A stretch of 32,523 bases of DNA from an uncultured Bacteroidales bacterium (GTDB lineage: Bacteria; Bacteroidota; Bacteroidia; Bacteroidales; Paludibacteraceae): the NCBI GenBank assembly GCA_902799875.1, contig CADCCH010000023.1:1-32523 (forward strand), given 5' to 3'. The position numbers were made by a program, and so were the translations under genes. This document shows, piece by piece, positions 14,608-22,884 of this stretch. Under the pieces are notes generated by a model. It made no database searches. It was not told the origin of the DNA and worked only from the letters and a program-made list of their open reading frames with translations. Position 1 is the first letter of the stretch; each line of letters opens with the position of its first letter.

Positions 14608-15534
14608 TTATGCCAATGCGTTCAGCATATTACCATAGATACCGTTCAGGTCAGCTACCTGCTTGTGCAACTGCTTGGTGCTCTGTGCAAACGCAACCTG
14701 AGCCTCTGCAGCTTCCTTCGCAGCAGCCACGGCTTCTTTCTGAGCTGCCGTCTGAGCATTAACAGCCTGGAGTTGCAACTCATATACTGAGTTCAATGCA
14801 GCAATACTCTTACCTACCTGCTCAACACCTGCCTTATATGCCTTCGTCTCTTCAGCTACGCTCTTCATATCAGCACCAATCTGGGTGTAAGCCCCCGACA
14901 GACCGGTTGCTGCTTGCGACAGGTTATCGGTAGCAATACCTACATTAGCCAATTTTGCAGCATACTCACTTGTAGCAGCCTCAGCAGCAACCAGCTTCTC
15001 ATTCAGTTTAACACCACTCTGAGCCACTTTACCCAACTCTGCAAACTGTGTAGCCGTCTTAGCCAACTCGCCGATACCCTCTTTCAATGCTTTGAAATCC
15101 TCATCCTTCAGGCCCGGTGCTTTTGCAGAAGCGGGATCCGCAGCAGCCGCACCGCCCATAGCACCGCCCATAGCACCGCCATTAGCGGGAGCACCGGCAA
15201 CACCTGCGCCCAACAAGGTCGGACGGGCTTGCTTCGATTTTTCTTCCAACAATTCCGGTTTCGTTCCGTACTCCAACAATTGCGGGAACACATTCTCCCA
15301 GTGGAACTCCGGATGCGGATGATCCAACGTACCGATCAAGAACAAGAATGCCTCGGTAAACATACCAATCATCAGCACTTGACTTGCACCCGGCCAGTGA
15401 AGAATCTTAAACAACGCACCGACAATTACGACCGATGCACCAGCCGAATAAACGATGTTAACAATGCTCTTGCCCTGATAAGACTCATACCAATGGAAGA
15501 ACTTTGCACCAAAACCTTGCTTTTCTGTAGCCAT
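14608..15534 (-). CDS. gldL: Type IX secretion motor protein GldL/PorL
   Basis: This 308-residue inner membrane protein has two TM helices near residues 26-45 and 50-70. Glu61 in MIGMFTEAFLFLIG is the conserved membrane glutamate linked to proton-driven torque. A cytoplasmic part follows with a Gly/Ala-rich linker (about 115-135), encoded by three 12-bp repeats at 15149-15184, and a long Ala-rich coiled-coil-like tail. The length matches PorL of Porphyromonas rather than the shorter Flavobacterium GldL. Confidence 0.97.
   Translation of the reverse strand: MATEKQGFGAKFFHWYESYQGKSIVNIVYSAGASVVIVGALFKILHWPGASQVLMIGMFTEAFLFLIGTLDHPHPEFHWENVFPQLLEYGTKPELLEEKSKQARPTLLGAGVAGAPANGGAMGGAMGGAAAADPASAKAPGLKDEDFKALKEGIGELAKTATQFAELGKVAQSGVKLNEKLVAAEAATSEYAAKLANVGIATDNLSQAATGLSGAYTQIGADMKSVAEETKAYKAGVEQVGKSIAALNSVYELQLQAVNAQTAAQKEAVAAAKEAAEAQVAFAQSTKQLHKQVADLNGIYGNMLNALA
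15149..15184. repeat. 12-bp tandem repeat, 3 units, in gldL linker
   Basis: GCACCGCCCATA occurs twice, followed by the variant GCACCGCCATTA. The unit is a multiple of three, so it encodes repeated Gly/Ala/Met residues and can vary in number without frame loss. Confidence 0.8.
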
Positions 15535-15579
15535 AATGTATAGTAAATTTTAAATATTTCGAATTAAACACCTTATTTA

Positions 15580-16926
15580 TTAATCGCCTATATACGCGCG
15601 GACGCAACGGAATCCGATGTACGGACGACTCTCATATTGATACTCATACGTACGAACACCGCACTGCATGAAGTAACTGATATCCTTCCAGCTACCACCC
15701 TTGACTACCTTGCGTTTCAGGATATCCGGATCGGCTTTACGAGCCATATATGCATAGTCCGGATTCAAATCGTGCATGTGCGTATTCATGGCGCTCTGGT
15801 ATGCCGAGTTAGTCCACTCTGCTACGTTTCCACCCATATCGAACAAACCGAAGTCATTCGGACGGAACTGAGCTACCTTCATCGTCGTGGATCCCGTATC
15901 ATCGGTATAAGCACCACGATACGGCTTGAAGTTTGCAAAGAAGCAACCCTTCGCATCACGCGCATAATTACTACCCCACGGATACATTGCCATCTTACGA
16001 CCGCCACGTGCAGCATACTCCCATTGTGCCTCCGTCGGCAAACGATATTCGTTCGCCTCCATAGAGGAGTTCGAATTGAAGAATTTTGTACGCCAATCGC
16101 AGAACGCATGCGCCTGCTCCCAAGTCACACCGACTACCGGATACTCCGAATAACCCGGGTGTTTGAAATACATATGCAGCAACGGATCGTTGTACGAGAA
16201 CTGGAAGTCACGAGCCCATACCAACGTATCCGGATAGATACTGATGATACGACCGGTCAACAGATCCTTCGGCTCCTTCAACGGACGAATAATCGTAGAA
16301 TCCTTGATCTCTCCGTTCTCATTAACCCAGAACGTATCTACACGAGCCGTTGCACCCTGCGGATAGGTACTAGTAGCCACATCGAACTTATTACGTTGCG
16401 GCAGTGCCTCATCCATATTCACCCAGGTATAACGGTAATGCAGGTTGTTCGTGTTGAAAGAACCATCCGAATAGAACATCGATGCCAATGCATCCACTAC
16501 GTCCTCTTCCTTGCTCTTCCAAGGAATCTTCTTGCTCCAGTTGATACGGAAATTCTCCTCATCGAAGTCTTCATCCTTCGGCTGAATAGCATAATCCGTT
16601 AAACCGGCTGCAATCAGATTCGTCAATGCGATAGAGTCACGTACCCAGTTTACAAACTGATGATATTCATTGTTCGTAATCTCTGTTTCGTCCATCCAGA
16701 ACGCATCAACAGTCACCATCACGATATTGTCCGGCTGCTCAAAAACAGCCGACTGCGTGTTAGCGCCCATCATAAAACTACCTTTCTTGATAAACAACAT
16801 TCCATACGGATTGGCTTCCTTAAAGTTCGTAGCCGAACGTACTCCTACCAGTTCTCCTGCCGGTTTGTTGCAACTAGCCACTACAAACGCTAACGCGATC
16901 AATGGCAACATTTTACTCATTTTCAT
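15580..16926 (-). CDS. gldK: Type IX secretion ring lipoprotein GldK/PorK
   Basis: This 448-residue lipoprotein has a type II signal peptide with lipobox VVASC (Cys19). The rest is a formylglycine-generating-enzyme-like (SUMF1) domain, seen in GSFMMGA, MDETEITNNEYHQFVNW, RLPTEAQWEYAARGG, WGSNY, GNVAEW and the terminal GFRCVRA. In T9SS this fold is structural: PorK forms the outer-membrane-attached ring with PorN. It lies 3 bases after porP and 45 bases before gldL. Confidence 0.97.
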   Translation of the reverse strand: MKMSKMLPLIALAFVVASCNKPAGELVGVRSATNFKEANPYGMLFIKKGSFMMGANTQSAVFEQPDNIVMVTVDAFWMDETEITNNEYHQFVNWVRDSIALTNLIAAGLTDYAIQPKDEDFDEENFRINWSKKIPWKSKEEDVVDALASMFYSDGSFNTNNLHYRYTWVNMDEALPQRNKFDVATSTYPQGATARVDTFWVNENGEIKDSTIIRPLKEPKDLLTGRIISIYPDTLVWARDFQFSYNDPLLHMYFKHPGYSEYPVVGVTWEQAHAFCDWRTKFFNSNSSMEANEYRLPTEAQWEYAARGGRKMAMYPWGSNYARDAKGCFFANFKPYRGAYTDDTGSTTMKVAQFRPNDFGLFDMGGNVAEWTNSAYQSAMNTHMHDLNPDYAYMARKADPDILKRKVVKGGSWKDISYFMQCGVRTYEYQYESRPYIGFRCVRAYIGD

Positions 16927-16929
16927 ACC

Positions 16930-17895
16930 TTACAAGTATCTAATTGATTTATATTTATTCGTCCTTTTAGGCTTCAGGATATCAAATCCGTATGCCAAGT
17001 ATATCTCGTGACTTCCGTAGCTCTCAAGCATAAGCTTGTTGGTAGGCAGTTCACAACTATAGCCCAACTGCAGCCCGGAAATAATGTCTATTCCTAATAG
17101 TATATTCACACTTCCCATGATGCGATAACCTAATCCCCACCGGTACCGGTCTTTATAATCGCACATCATGGTCAAGTTTACATCCCAACTCACAAAATCA
17201 CTCATCACCATCGCACTCGGCGTCAACACCCATTCCTTGTAATTCTTCAATCGCCAATGGTAACCTCCTGTCACATACATCGTTCCTGCCAATGTCACCA
17301 CTTGCTCTACACCACTCGTTCCGTCACTCCAATCAATCGCCGGACGCGTCAGATGACTGTAACTCGCTCCTACCCACCATACCGAAGTGCTGTAATACAA
17401 TCCCACACTCATGTCAAATTTCATTCCCGACTTACTGCCCGTCGGCACCGCCGGATCATTGGAATCGTGGTAATCATCCCCCATCTTACTTAAATTCACC
17501 GAATCACCTTTAAACCCCACATTCACAAACCCCAAGTCCACTCCGGCACTCAAATACCCTTTTCCTAACTTCTGCCGATAAGCGTACTGTGCATACAATG
17601 CTTGATTGGTAAACAATCCGTACCGGTCGTTCAAGAATCGCACTCCCGCACCATGCCTCGTCTTCTTAATTACGAAAGGCGAACTAAAACTGAACCATGT
17701 ACTCATCGGGGCATTGGAGATATCCACATATTGCATGCGGTGCATTCCCGCTACTTTCATCAAATCTCCTTCTCCAACTGCCGCCGGGTTATACGCTGTC
17801 GGCAAATACATATATTGTCCCATCTGCGGATCAAACTGCGCACTCGCAGTGAGAACGGCCATTAAGACCAGCAGAAGACTAATACTCCTCTTCAT
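16930..17895 (-). CDS. porP: PorP/SprF family T9SS outer membrane protein
   Basis: From the ATG at 17895 the protein is 321 residues with a clear signal peptide (MKRSISLLLVLMAVLTASAQ). It then shows the PorP/SprF opening FDPQMGQYMYLPTAYNPAAVG and a pattern of alternating beta strands expected for an outer membrane barrel. A longer frame starts at 17967 but would put 24 residues before the signal peptide, so I reject it. The start overlaps the DUF2795 gene by 17 bases. PorP is required for T9SS function and links the ring to the outer membrane. Confidence 0.93.
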   Translation of the reverse strand: MKRSISLLLVLMAVLTASAQFDPQMGQYMYLPTAYNPAAVGEGDLMKVAGMHRMQYVDISNAPMSTWFSFSSPFVIKKTRHGAGVRFLNDRYGLFTNQALYAQYAYRQKLGKGYLSAGVDLGFVNVGFKGDSVNLSKMGDDYHDSNDPAVPTGSKSGMKFDMSVGLYYSTSVWWVGASYSHLTRPAIDWSDGTSGVEQVVTLAGTMYVTGGYHWRLKNYKEWVLTPSAMVMSDFVSWDVNLTMMCDYKDRYRWGLGYRIMGSVNILLGIDIISGLQLGYSCELPTNKLMLESYGSHEIYLAYGFDILKPKRTNKYKSIRYL

Positions 17896-18106
17896 TATAG
17901 AGGAAATCATCATCGTTGGTAGGGAAATCCGGCCAGATATCCAATATACTTTCGTACTGTTCCTCATCGTCTCCCTCCAATTCTTGCAAATTCTCTATTA
18001 CTTCCAGGGGCAAGCCCTCTCGGTTGGCATAATCCAATAACTCATCCTTCGTCGCCGGCCACGGCGCGTCGTCCAATCTTGAAGCTAATTCTAATGTCCA
18101 ATACAT
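17879..18106 (-). CDS. DUF2795 small acidic protein at head of T9SS array
   Basis: This 75-residue, strongly acidic protein begins MYWTLELASRLDDAPWPATK and ends in a run of Asp/Glu. It fits the DUF2795 family common in Bacteroidota, whose role is unknown. The first half (about residues 1-45) contains PWPATKDELLDYANREGLP, which resembles a small helical domain. It is the first gene after the promoter at 18130-18161 and overlaps porP by 17 bases, so it is co-expressed with the whole secretion array. Confidence 0.85.
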   Translation of the reverse strand: MYWTLELASRLDDAPWPATKDELLDYANREGLPLEVIENLQELEGDDEEQYESILDIWPDFPTNDDDFLYNEEEY

Positions 18107-18129
18107 ACGCGTTTAAACAAAAAAGCGTG

Positions 18130-18161
18130 CAAAATTAGTAAAAATCTTCGATTTATGCAAA
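18130..18161 (-). promoter_or_regulatory. Promoter of the T9SS and envelope gene array
   Basis: On the minus strand TTTG (18158-18161) is followed by 20 bases and TAATTTTG (18130-18137). The leader to the DUF2795 start would be about 20 bases. No other match to this consensus was found inside the 13.5 kb array downstream. Confidence 0.8.
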
Positions 18162-18236
18162 TAATTCATGCATTATTTATCAATTTTCGTCATTTTTTGC
18201 ACTTTTCGGCATAAATACGTCAAATTTTACACATAG

Positions 18237-18737
18237 TTAGTCTTTTTTCCACGCTTTCTCTGTCTCTCCGTTGTCAAGACAAATAGAGCGAGACCTAACA
18301 AAAAGATAGTCACTCAGGCGGTTTATAAAACACAATGCCACCGGATTGGCATTCGCCTCTAACATTTTGCGTTCTGCCCTTCTACAAACCGTTCGGCAGA
18401 TATGACAGCGGGATACAGCTTCACTGCCACAAGGCAGAAGAAACGCACGTAGAGCCGGAAGTTTAGCTTGTATGGCATCGATCCATTCCTCTAACTGTTT
18501 CACATCCTTCTCCACGATCCATTCACCCGGAGCATCACTCAATTCCGCACCCAAATTGAAGAGTTTGTTCTGTATCCACTCCAGTTGCGAGTCATCTGCT
18601 ACCACGCGTAAAGCCCCGATCCAACTATTCAATTCATCTACCGTACCGTATGCTTCTATCCGCGCATCCGTTTTAGCCACGCGTTGACCGTTAGCTAAAG
18701 ATGTCTGACCTTTGTCTCCAGTTTTTGTATAAATCAT
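18237..18737 (-). CDS. Cob(I)alamin adenosyltransferase (PduO type)
   Basis: This enzyme adenosylates corrinoids to make adenosylcobalamin. The 166 residues from the ATG at 18737 begin MIYTKTGDKGQTSLANGQRV. The ATP-binding TGDKGQTSL, AYGTVDELNSWIGALR near residues 29-44 and RTVCRRAER near 118-126 are PduO-family marks. A longer frame from 18848 lies inside the methyltransferase gene and is rejected: the ATG at 18737 overlaps the methyltransferase stop as ATGA, a tight coupling. The organism probably takes up or salvages corrinoids, for example for methylmalonyl-CoA mutase, which is an inference. Confidence 0.94.
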   Translation of the reverse strand: MIYTKTGDKGQTSLANGQRVAKTDARIEAYGTVDELNSWIGALRVVADDSQLEWIQNKLFNLGAELSDAPGEWIVEKDVKQLEEWIDAIQAKLPALRAFLLPCGSEAVSRCHICRTVCRRAERKMLEANANPVALCFINRLSDYLFVRSRSICLDNGETEKAWKKD

Positions 18738-19546
18738 AATCGTATAATATAATGTCGTTTCAAATAATGCGGATCCACAAACAGCAACCCCACGTGATAC
18801 AAATCCATACTGGTCGTCACGCGATCGTCTTTCTTCAGTTCCTGCCAAGCCCTTTCCATTTCCTCCGAATAATGGTTGTCATCCAGCACAATCAAACCTT
18901 TCTCGCTCATCCTCGGCAACAAATAGTGCACATACCGCATCGTAGCTTCATAGGTATGGTTAGCATCAACATAGGCCACGTCCAACTTCTCGCGCGCGTG
19001 TATAAATAAGGTGTCGTCTATATTACCCTCCACCCATTCGATATTCTCGAGTTTCAATGCTCGCCACACTCCTTGTGCAACCTTCAACACTTCTGAACTT
19101 CCCTCCATCGTCATCACGCGATTCCGGCTGTTTGCCGCAGCCAAATAGGCCGTTGTCACACCCAGCGATGTACCTAACTCCAATATCTCCAACGGACGTT
19201 TCTCGTGCTCTCCTATCCAGTTCACCAATCGAAACAAAGCCTGCCCCACCTGCGCGCTCTCCAAATGATTTTTGGCGATATCGCACACACGGCGCTGTAT
19301 ATGTTTTCCTTCCGGAGCACCCTGCGACCCGAAATCCACTACATCCAGCGCATCTTCACAAGCCAGCAGCATTTCCCTTCTTCGTTCTATATCGGCAAAA
19401 CAATAGTAACTGTTTTGGTCACGCAACACAAACCGCACTAACTCAAACAAGTACGGTGAGTGAATGCCTTCTCCGGTCGTATTCCAGGACGTAAAGAAAT
19501 GCTTCTGAAACGCTAAAATTCTATGTAAACTACTACTTTTTGCCAT
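18734..19546 (-). CDS. Class I SAM-dependent methyltransferase
   Basis: This 270-residue protein has a Rossmann SAM-binding motif LEILELGTSLGVTTAYLA (about residues 117-134), an acidic strand-2 end in TMEGS, then VEGNID, and the strand-4/5 region DVAYVDANHTY and KGLIVLDDNHYSEEM. The pattern resembles class I O-methyltransferases. The substrate is unknown. The N-terminal 100 residues are family-specific helices. The ATG at 19546 lies only 8 bases after the -7 box of its promoter, so the 5' leader is at most a few bases. Confidence 0.87.
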   Translation of the reverse strand: MAKSSSLHRILAFQKHFFTSWNTTGEGIHSPYLFELVRFVLRDQNSYYCFADIERRREMLLACEDALDVVDFGSQGAPEGKHIQRRVCDIAKNHLESAQVGQALFRLVNWIGEHEKRPLEILELGTSLGVTTAYLAAANSRNRVMTMEGSSEVLKVAQGVWRALKLENIEWVEGNIDDTLFIHAREKLDVAYVDANHTYEATMRYVHYLLPRMSEKGLIVLDDNHYSEEMERAWQELKKDDRVTTSMDLYHVGLLFVDPHYLKRHYIIRL

Positions 19547-19554
19547 TTATCGTG

Positions 19555-19586
19555 CAAAATTACTAAAAAATTTGCATATATGCAAA
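19555..19586 (-). promoter_or_regulatory. Promoter of methyltransferase and adenosyltransferase genes
   Basis: On the minus strand TTTG (19583-19586) is followed by 20 bases and TAATTTTG (19555-19562). It interleaves with the plus-strand promoter at 19571-19602: each -33 box lies inside the other promoter's spacer. Confidence 0.83.
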
Positions 19587-19602
19587 AAAAAGTGTACTTT
19601 TG
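19571..19602 (+). promoter_or_regulatory. Promoter of SpmA/B-like gene, start codon 4 bases behind -7 box
   Basis: TTTG (19571-19574), 20 bases, TACTTTTG (19595-19602). The ATG at 19607 follows after TCGC. With initiation a few bases after the -7 box, transcription should begin at or next to the start codon. Confidence 0.85.
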
Positions 19603-19606
19603 TCGC

Positions 19607-20839
19607 ATGATTTTGAATTATATTTGGATTTCGCTCATATTGCTGGCCGTTTTGATGGGATTGGTGCAAGCGATTTGCTATGGAAACGTAGATATCTTCA
19701 CTGCGATTCTCAATGCCACATTCGACAATGCCAAGACGGGCTTTGAACTATCCCTCGGTCTTACCGGCGTCCTCTCTCTCTGGATGGGTATCATGAAGAT
19801 TGGAGAGAAAGCCGGTGCAGTCAATACGTTGGGCAAAGCAATCAATCCTTTCTTTAGCCGAATCTTCCCGGAGATACCCAAAGGGCATCCTGTTTTCGGT
19901 TCCATGCTCATGAATATCGCAGCCAACATGCTGGGGCTCGATAATGCTGCTACCCCGATGGGACTGAAGGCCATGGGGGAACTGCAGGAACTCAACACCG
20001 ATAAAACCAAGGCTTCCAATGCCATGATCATGTTTGTCGTGCTCGGAGCTTCCGGTCTGACGCTTATCCCGACTACTATCATGGCGTACCGCGCCCAGTT
20101 AGGTGCAGCGAATCCCGCAGACGTCTTCCTCCCTATCCTAATTGCTACTTATGTAGCTACCCTCGTCGGACTCATTTGCGTATGTGTCGCACAGCGCATC
20201 AAGATGAAAGATCCGGTCGTTTTAGGTACAATCATCGGTCTAACAGCCTTGGTGGGTCTGCTTGTTTGGGGAGCAACTTGCCTGGAGCCTCACACCTTAT
20301 CGGTTGTTTCAGCTGCGATTGCAGCCATCCTGCTCTTAGGCGTCATCTGCTGGTTTGTGATACAAGCGATGTACAAGAAGGTCAACGTCTATGATGCCTT
20401 TATTGATGGGGCAAAAGGTGGTTTTCAAACGGCGATCGGAATTATCCCTTACCTCATTGCGATCATGGTCGCAGTCGGCATGTTCCGCGCATCCGGAGCG
20501 ATGGGAATGTTGGAACAGGGCATTGCCTGGTGCTTTAGTGCCTGCGGCATCAACCCGGATTTGGCGGGTGCAGTACCGACGGCTTTGATGAAGCCGCTAA
20601 GTGGTAGTGGTGCGAGGGGATTGATGTTAGAGGCGATGACGACTCATGGAGCGGATAGTTTGGTAGGACGACTGTGCTGTATTCTGCAGGGCACCACTGA
20701 CACCACCTTCTACGTCCTGGCCGTCTATTTCGGCTCGGTTAATATCAAAGATACGCGTCACGCGGTAGCATGCTGCCTGCTGGCTGACCTGGCCGGTGCC
20801 ATCGCAGCATTCGCCATCGCGCCCATATTTTTCGGATGA
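19607..20839 (+). CDS. SpmA/SpmB-like fused nucleoside-recognition (Gate) membrane protein
   Basis: This 410-residue membrane protein has an N-terminal SpmA-like half and a C-terminal SpmB-like half, each with Gate-domain features such as GMLMN-type glycines (GSMLMNIAANMLGLDNAATP near residues 102-121) and GTTDTTFYVLAVYFGS in the second half. About 9-10 hydrophobic segments are visible. Spm proteins are named from spore maturation in Bacillus, but this organism is not a spore former; the fused form is common in Bacteroidota and probably transports an unknown solute. I chose ATG 19607 because the alternative at 19580 lies between the -33 and -7 promoter boxes and would not be transcribed. It overlaps ybeY as ATGA. 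Confidence 0.9.
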   Translation: MILNYIWISLILLAVLMGLVQAICYGNVDIFTAILNATFDNAKTGFELSLGLTGVLSLWMGIMKIGEKAGAVNTLGKAINPFFSRIFPEIPKGHPVFGSMLMNIAANMLGLDNAATPMGLKAMGELQELNTDKTKASNAMIMFVVLGASGLTLIPTTIMAYRAQLGAANPADVFLPILIATYVATLVGLICVCVAQRIKMKDPVVLGTIIGLTALVGLLVWGATCLEPHTLSVVSAAIAAILLLGVICWFVIQAMYKKVNVYDAFIDGAKGGFQTAIGIIPYLIAIMVAVGMFRASGAMGMLEQGIAWCFSACGINPDLAGAVPTALMKPLSGSGARGLMLEAMTTHGADSLVGRLCCILQGTTDTTFYVLAVYFGSVNIKDTRHAVACCLLADLAGAIAAFAIAPIFFG

Positions 20840-21249
20840 TACATTTTACAACAGATAGTATAGAGATGCCGGCGTTGGATGAGCGCAGGGTAAGCAGATG
20901 GATTCGTGCCGTAGCCGCGGATTACGGGTTCTCGGTGGGTAACATCCATTATATCTTTTGTTCCGACGAGCGGGAGTTAGCGGTGAACCGGGAGTTTCTC
21001 GGGCATGACTACTACACTGATGTTATTACGTTCGACTACTCGACGGCATCGACTCTCAACGGTGATATCTTCATCTCGCTGGACACCGTTCGATCCAATG
21101 CTGAAATGGTCGGCACGACCTTTGAGCACGAGTTACATCGTATCCTCATACACGGGGTACTACATCTGACCGGTCAAGGAGACAAGACCCCCGAGACGAA
21201 GGTCCAGATGACCGAGAAAGAAGAAATCGCTTTAGCCAAATTACACTGA
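20836..21249 (+). CDS. ybeY: Endoribonuclease YbeY (16S rRNA maturation)
   Basis: This 137-residue protein has the YbeY block HDYYTDVITFDY near residues 57-68 and the metal site IHGVLHLTGQ with His106 and His110. The third zinc ligand, usually His in G-x-D-H, is replaced: the sequence is GQGDK. That pattern is, to my knowledge, normal for this phylum. YbeY acts in 16S rRNA 3' end maturation and ribosome quality control. The ATG overlaps the preceding stop, and the pectate lyase gene begins 1 base after its stop. Confidence 0.94.
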   Translation: MIHFTTDSIEMPALDERRVSRWIRAVAADYGFSVGNIHYIFCSDERELAVNREFLGHDYYTDVITFDYSTASTLNGDIFISLDTVRSNAEMVGTTFEHELHRILIHGVLHLTGQGDKTPETKVQMTEKEEIALAKLH

Positions 21250-21250
21250 T

Positions 21251-22882
21251 ATGAAAAAGATACTTGTCCTTGCTCTTTGTTCTTTGTTCCTTGTTCCCTG
21301 CAAGGCTGTAAACTACTGCGCTTCCGCCTCATGGGGCTACGGCGCAAGTGCAACCGGTGGAGGAAACGCCACCCCTACATTGGTATCGAATGAAACGGGC
21401 CTAAAGAACGCGCTCAAGAGCGATAATAAAGTCATTATTATCACGAACGACATCACCATTAGCGGCAACCAGATTAGTTGCAGCAAGAACAACTTGACCA
21501 TCATGGCCTTACCCGGCAAAAAACTCATTTCCAACAATCAAACGGCAGCCCAATCGGGTATTTTAGCGTTTAGCGGTACGAATATTATCTTGCGTAATAT
21601 CACGTTTATCGGCCCGGGAGCTTATGATGTAGATGGAAAAGACAACCTCACACTCAGTAATGCAACAAATGTATGGGTGGATCATTGTGACTTTCAAGAT
21701 GGTATGGATGGGAATTTTGACATCAATGAAAAATCAGACAACATCACTGTTACTTGGTGTCGTTTCCGCTATCTAAAAGCGCCTAAAGCAGGTGGTTCGG
21801 GTGGTGCAGATGACCATCGTTTCTCCAATCTTGTGGGTGGAGGATCGAATGACAAACCGCAGGATGGAACCTATAATATCACGTACGGATTCTGCTGGTG
21901 GGATGAAGGATGTAAAGAACGTATGACGCGCTGTCGCAATTGTAACCTGCATTTCTTGAACTGTTACTGGAATAGTTCCGTTGCCAATTATTATGTAGGA
22001 CCGGAGAATGCTGCTTGCTATTTTGAGGGCTGCACATTTGAAGGATCCCCGGCTAAGAATAAAATCTTCTATCAGAACTACGGCGGTACAAACGGCTCTA
22101 TGTTTGTCAACTGCTATGCAACCAAGGGCGTTCCATCCAATGTAACGGACCGCACAGTACTCACTCCGACTTATTCCTATGATCAGTTGAGTGCTGCTGA
22201 TGCCAAGAACTACGTCACCAACGCTTCTTGTGGCGCGGGTGCCACATTAACGGTAACGAACGCAGGTGCGATTAGTTCCGGTTGTGACGGTGACGATCCG
22301 GAGCCCGTAGATCCTCCGACGCCGGGCGATGACCTCACATGGAATTTCTCTACAAGTGATTTCACGTCCAAAGACAGTTTGACGATTGATGCTGGTATTA
22401 CCATTAATGGTTTAACTATAGGAAAAAATATGGTTTTAGATCAGAATTCCAAAACCATCTCCGGACTTACATTCACCCATCGTTTAAAAACAGGAGGTAC
22501 CGGATCGAGCAGCAAACGCTACTTAAAGTTTGACGTTACCGGACCATGTACAATAGAAGTATATCTTGTAAGTGCCGGTTCTGCAGATCGAACGCTTAAT
22601 ATATATAGTGGAGCTTACGGTGGCACTCCTATACATACCATGACAGCGCCACAGACTACTCCCGTTAAACAATCGTACAACTATACAGGCGGTGCGACAA
22701 CCATTTACATGGGTAGCGCCAATAGTGGTATCAACCTATACGGTATTAATTTGATTTATCCGGGTTCGACGGGTATGGATTTTATAGAAAGCCAAAGCGC
22801 AGCACGTAAAGTACTGCGCCATGGTCAAGTGCTCATCCTTCGGGATGGCAAGCTTTACAATCTGCTCGGTCAAAGTCTCTGA
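21251..22882 (+). CDS. Secreted pectate lyase (PL1-like) with T9SS-type C-terminal tail
   Basis: The protein has 543 residues. A signal peptide (1-19) precedes a right-handed beta-helix domain (about 40-300) with PL1 hallmarks: NVWVDHCDF, DGNFDINEKSDNITVTWCRF, and ERMTRCRNCNLHFLNCYWNS, which carries the catalytic-Arg region. Many Cys suggest disulfides. An acidic/Pro linker (near 349-360) leads to a beta-sandwich module (about 362-510) of the kind that follows pectate lyases in Bacteroidota. A final tail ends KVLRHGQVLILRDGKLYNLL and then GQSL. This resembles a T9SS type A sorting tail. It should cleave polygalacturonate by beta-elimination outside the cell. It begins 1 base after ybeY and ends overlapping a convergent gene. 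Confidence 0.9.
   Translation: MKKILVLALCSLFLVPCKAVNYCASASWGYGASATGGGNATPTLVSNETGLKNALKSDNKVIIITNDITISGNQISCSKNNLTIMALPGKKLISNNQTAAQSGILAFSGTNIILRNITFIGPGAYDVDGKDNLTLSNATNVWVDHCDFQDGMDGNFDINEKSDNITVTWCRFRYLKAPKAGGSGGADDHRFSNLVGGGSNDKPQDGTYNITYGFCWWDEGCKERMTRCRNCNLHFLNCYWNSSVANYYVGPENAACYFEGCTFEGSPAKNKIFYQNYGGTNGSMFVNCYATKGVPSNVTDRTVLTPTYSYDQLSAADAKNYVTNASCGAGATLTVTNAGAISSGCDGDDPEPVDPPTPGDDLTWNFSTSDFTSKDSLTIDAGITINGLTIGKNMVLDQNSKTISGLTFTHRLKTGGTGSSSKRYLKFDVTGPCTIEVYLVSAGSADRTLNIYSGAYGGTPIHTMTAPQTTPVKQSYNYTGGATTIYMGSANSGINLYGINLIYPGSTGMDFIESQSAARKVLRHGQVLILRDGKLYNLLGQSL
21275..21295. repeat. 7-bp tandem array, 3 units, in signal peptide coding region
   Basis: CTTTGTT, CTTTGTT, CCTTGTT, followed by a partial CCCTG. 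It encodes the hydrophobic core of the pectate lyase signal peptide (LCSLFLVP). Confidence 0.7.
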
Positions 22883-22884
22883 CC
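22868..22884. repeat. 17-bp near-palindrome holding both convergent gene ends
   Basis: GGTCAAAGTCTCTGACC reads Gly-Gln-Ser-Leu-stop on the plus strand, and its reverse complement GGTCAGAGACTTTGACC reads Gly-Gln-Arg-Leu-stop on the minus strand. The two stop codons lie 8 bases apart in a 13-base overlap of the genes. GGTCA/TGACC could also form a short hairpin. Confidence 0.9.

Noticed and set aside
17896..17967. Longer porP start at 17967
   Set aside because: It would place 24 residues before a clear signal peptide and lies within the DUF2795 gene. The ATG at 17895 fits better.
21037..21249. YbeY third metal ligand missing as a sign of inactivation
   Set aside because: The G-x-x-D-K variant is, as I recall, usual in Bacteroidota YbeY, and the other ligands are intact.
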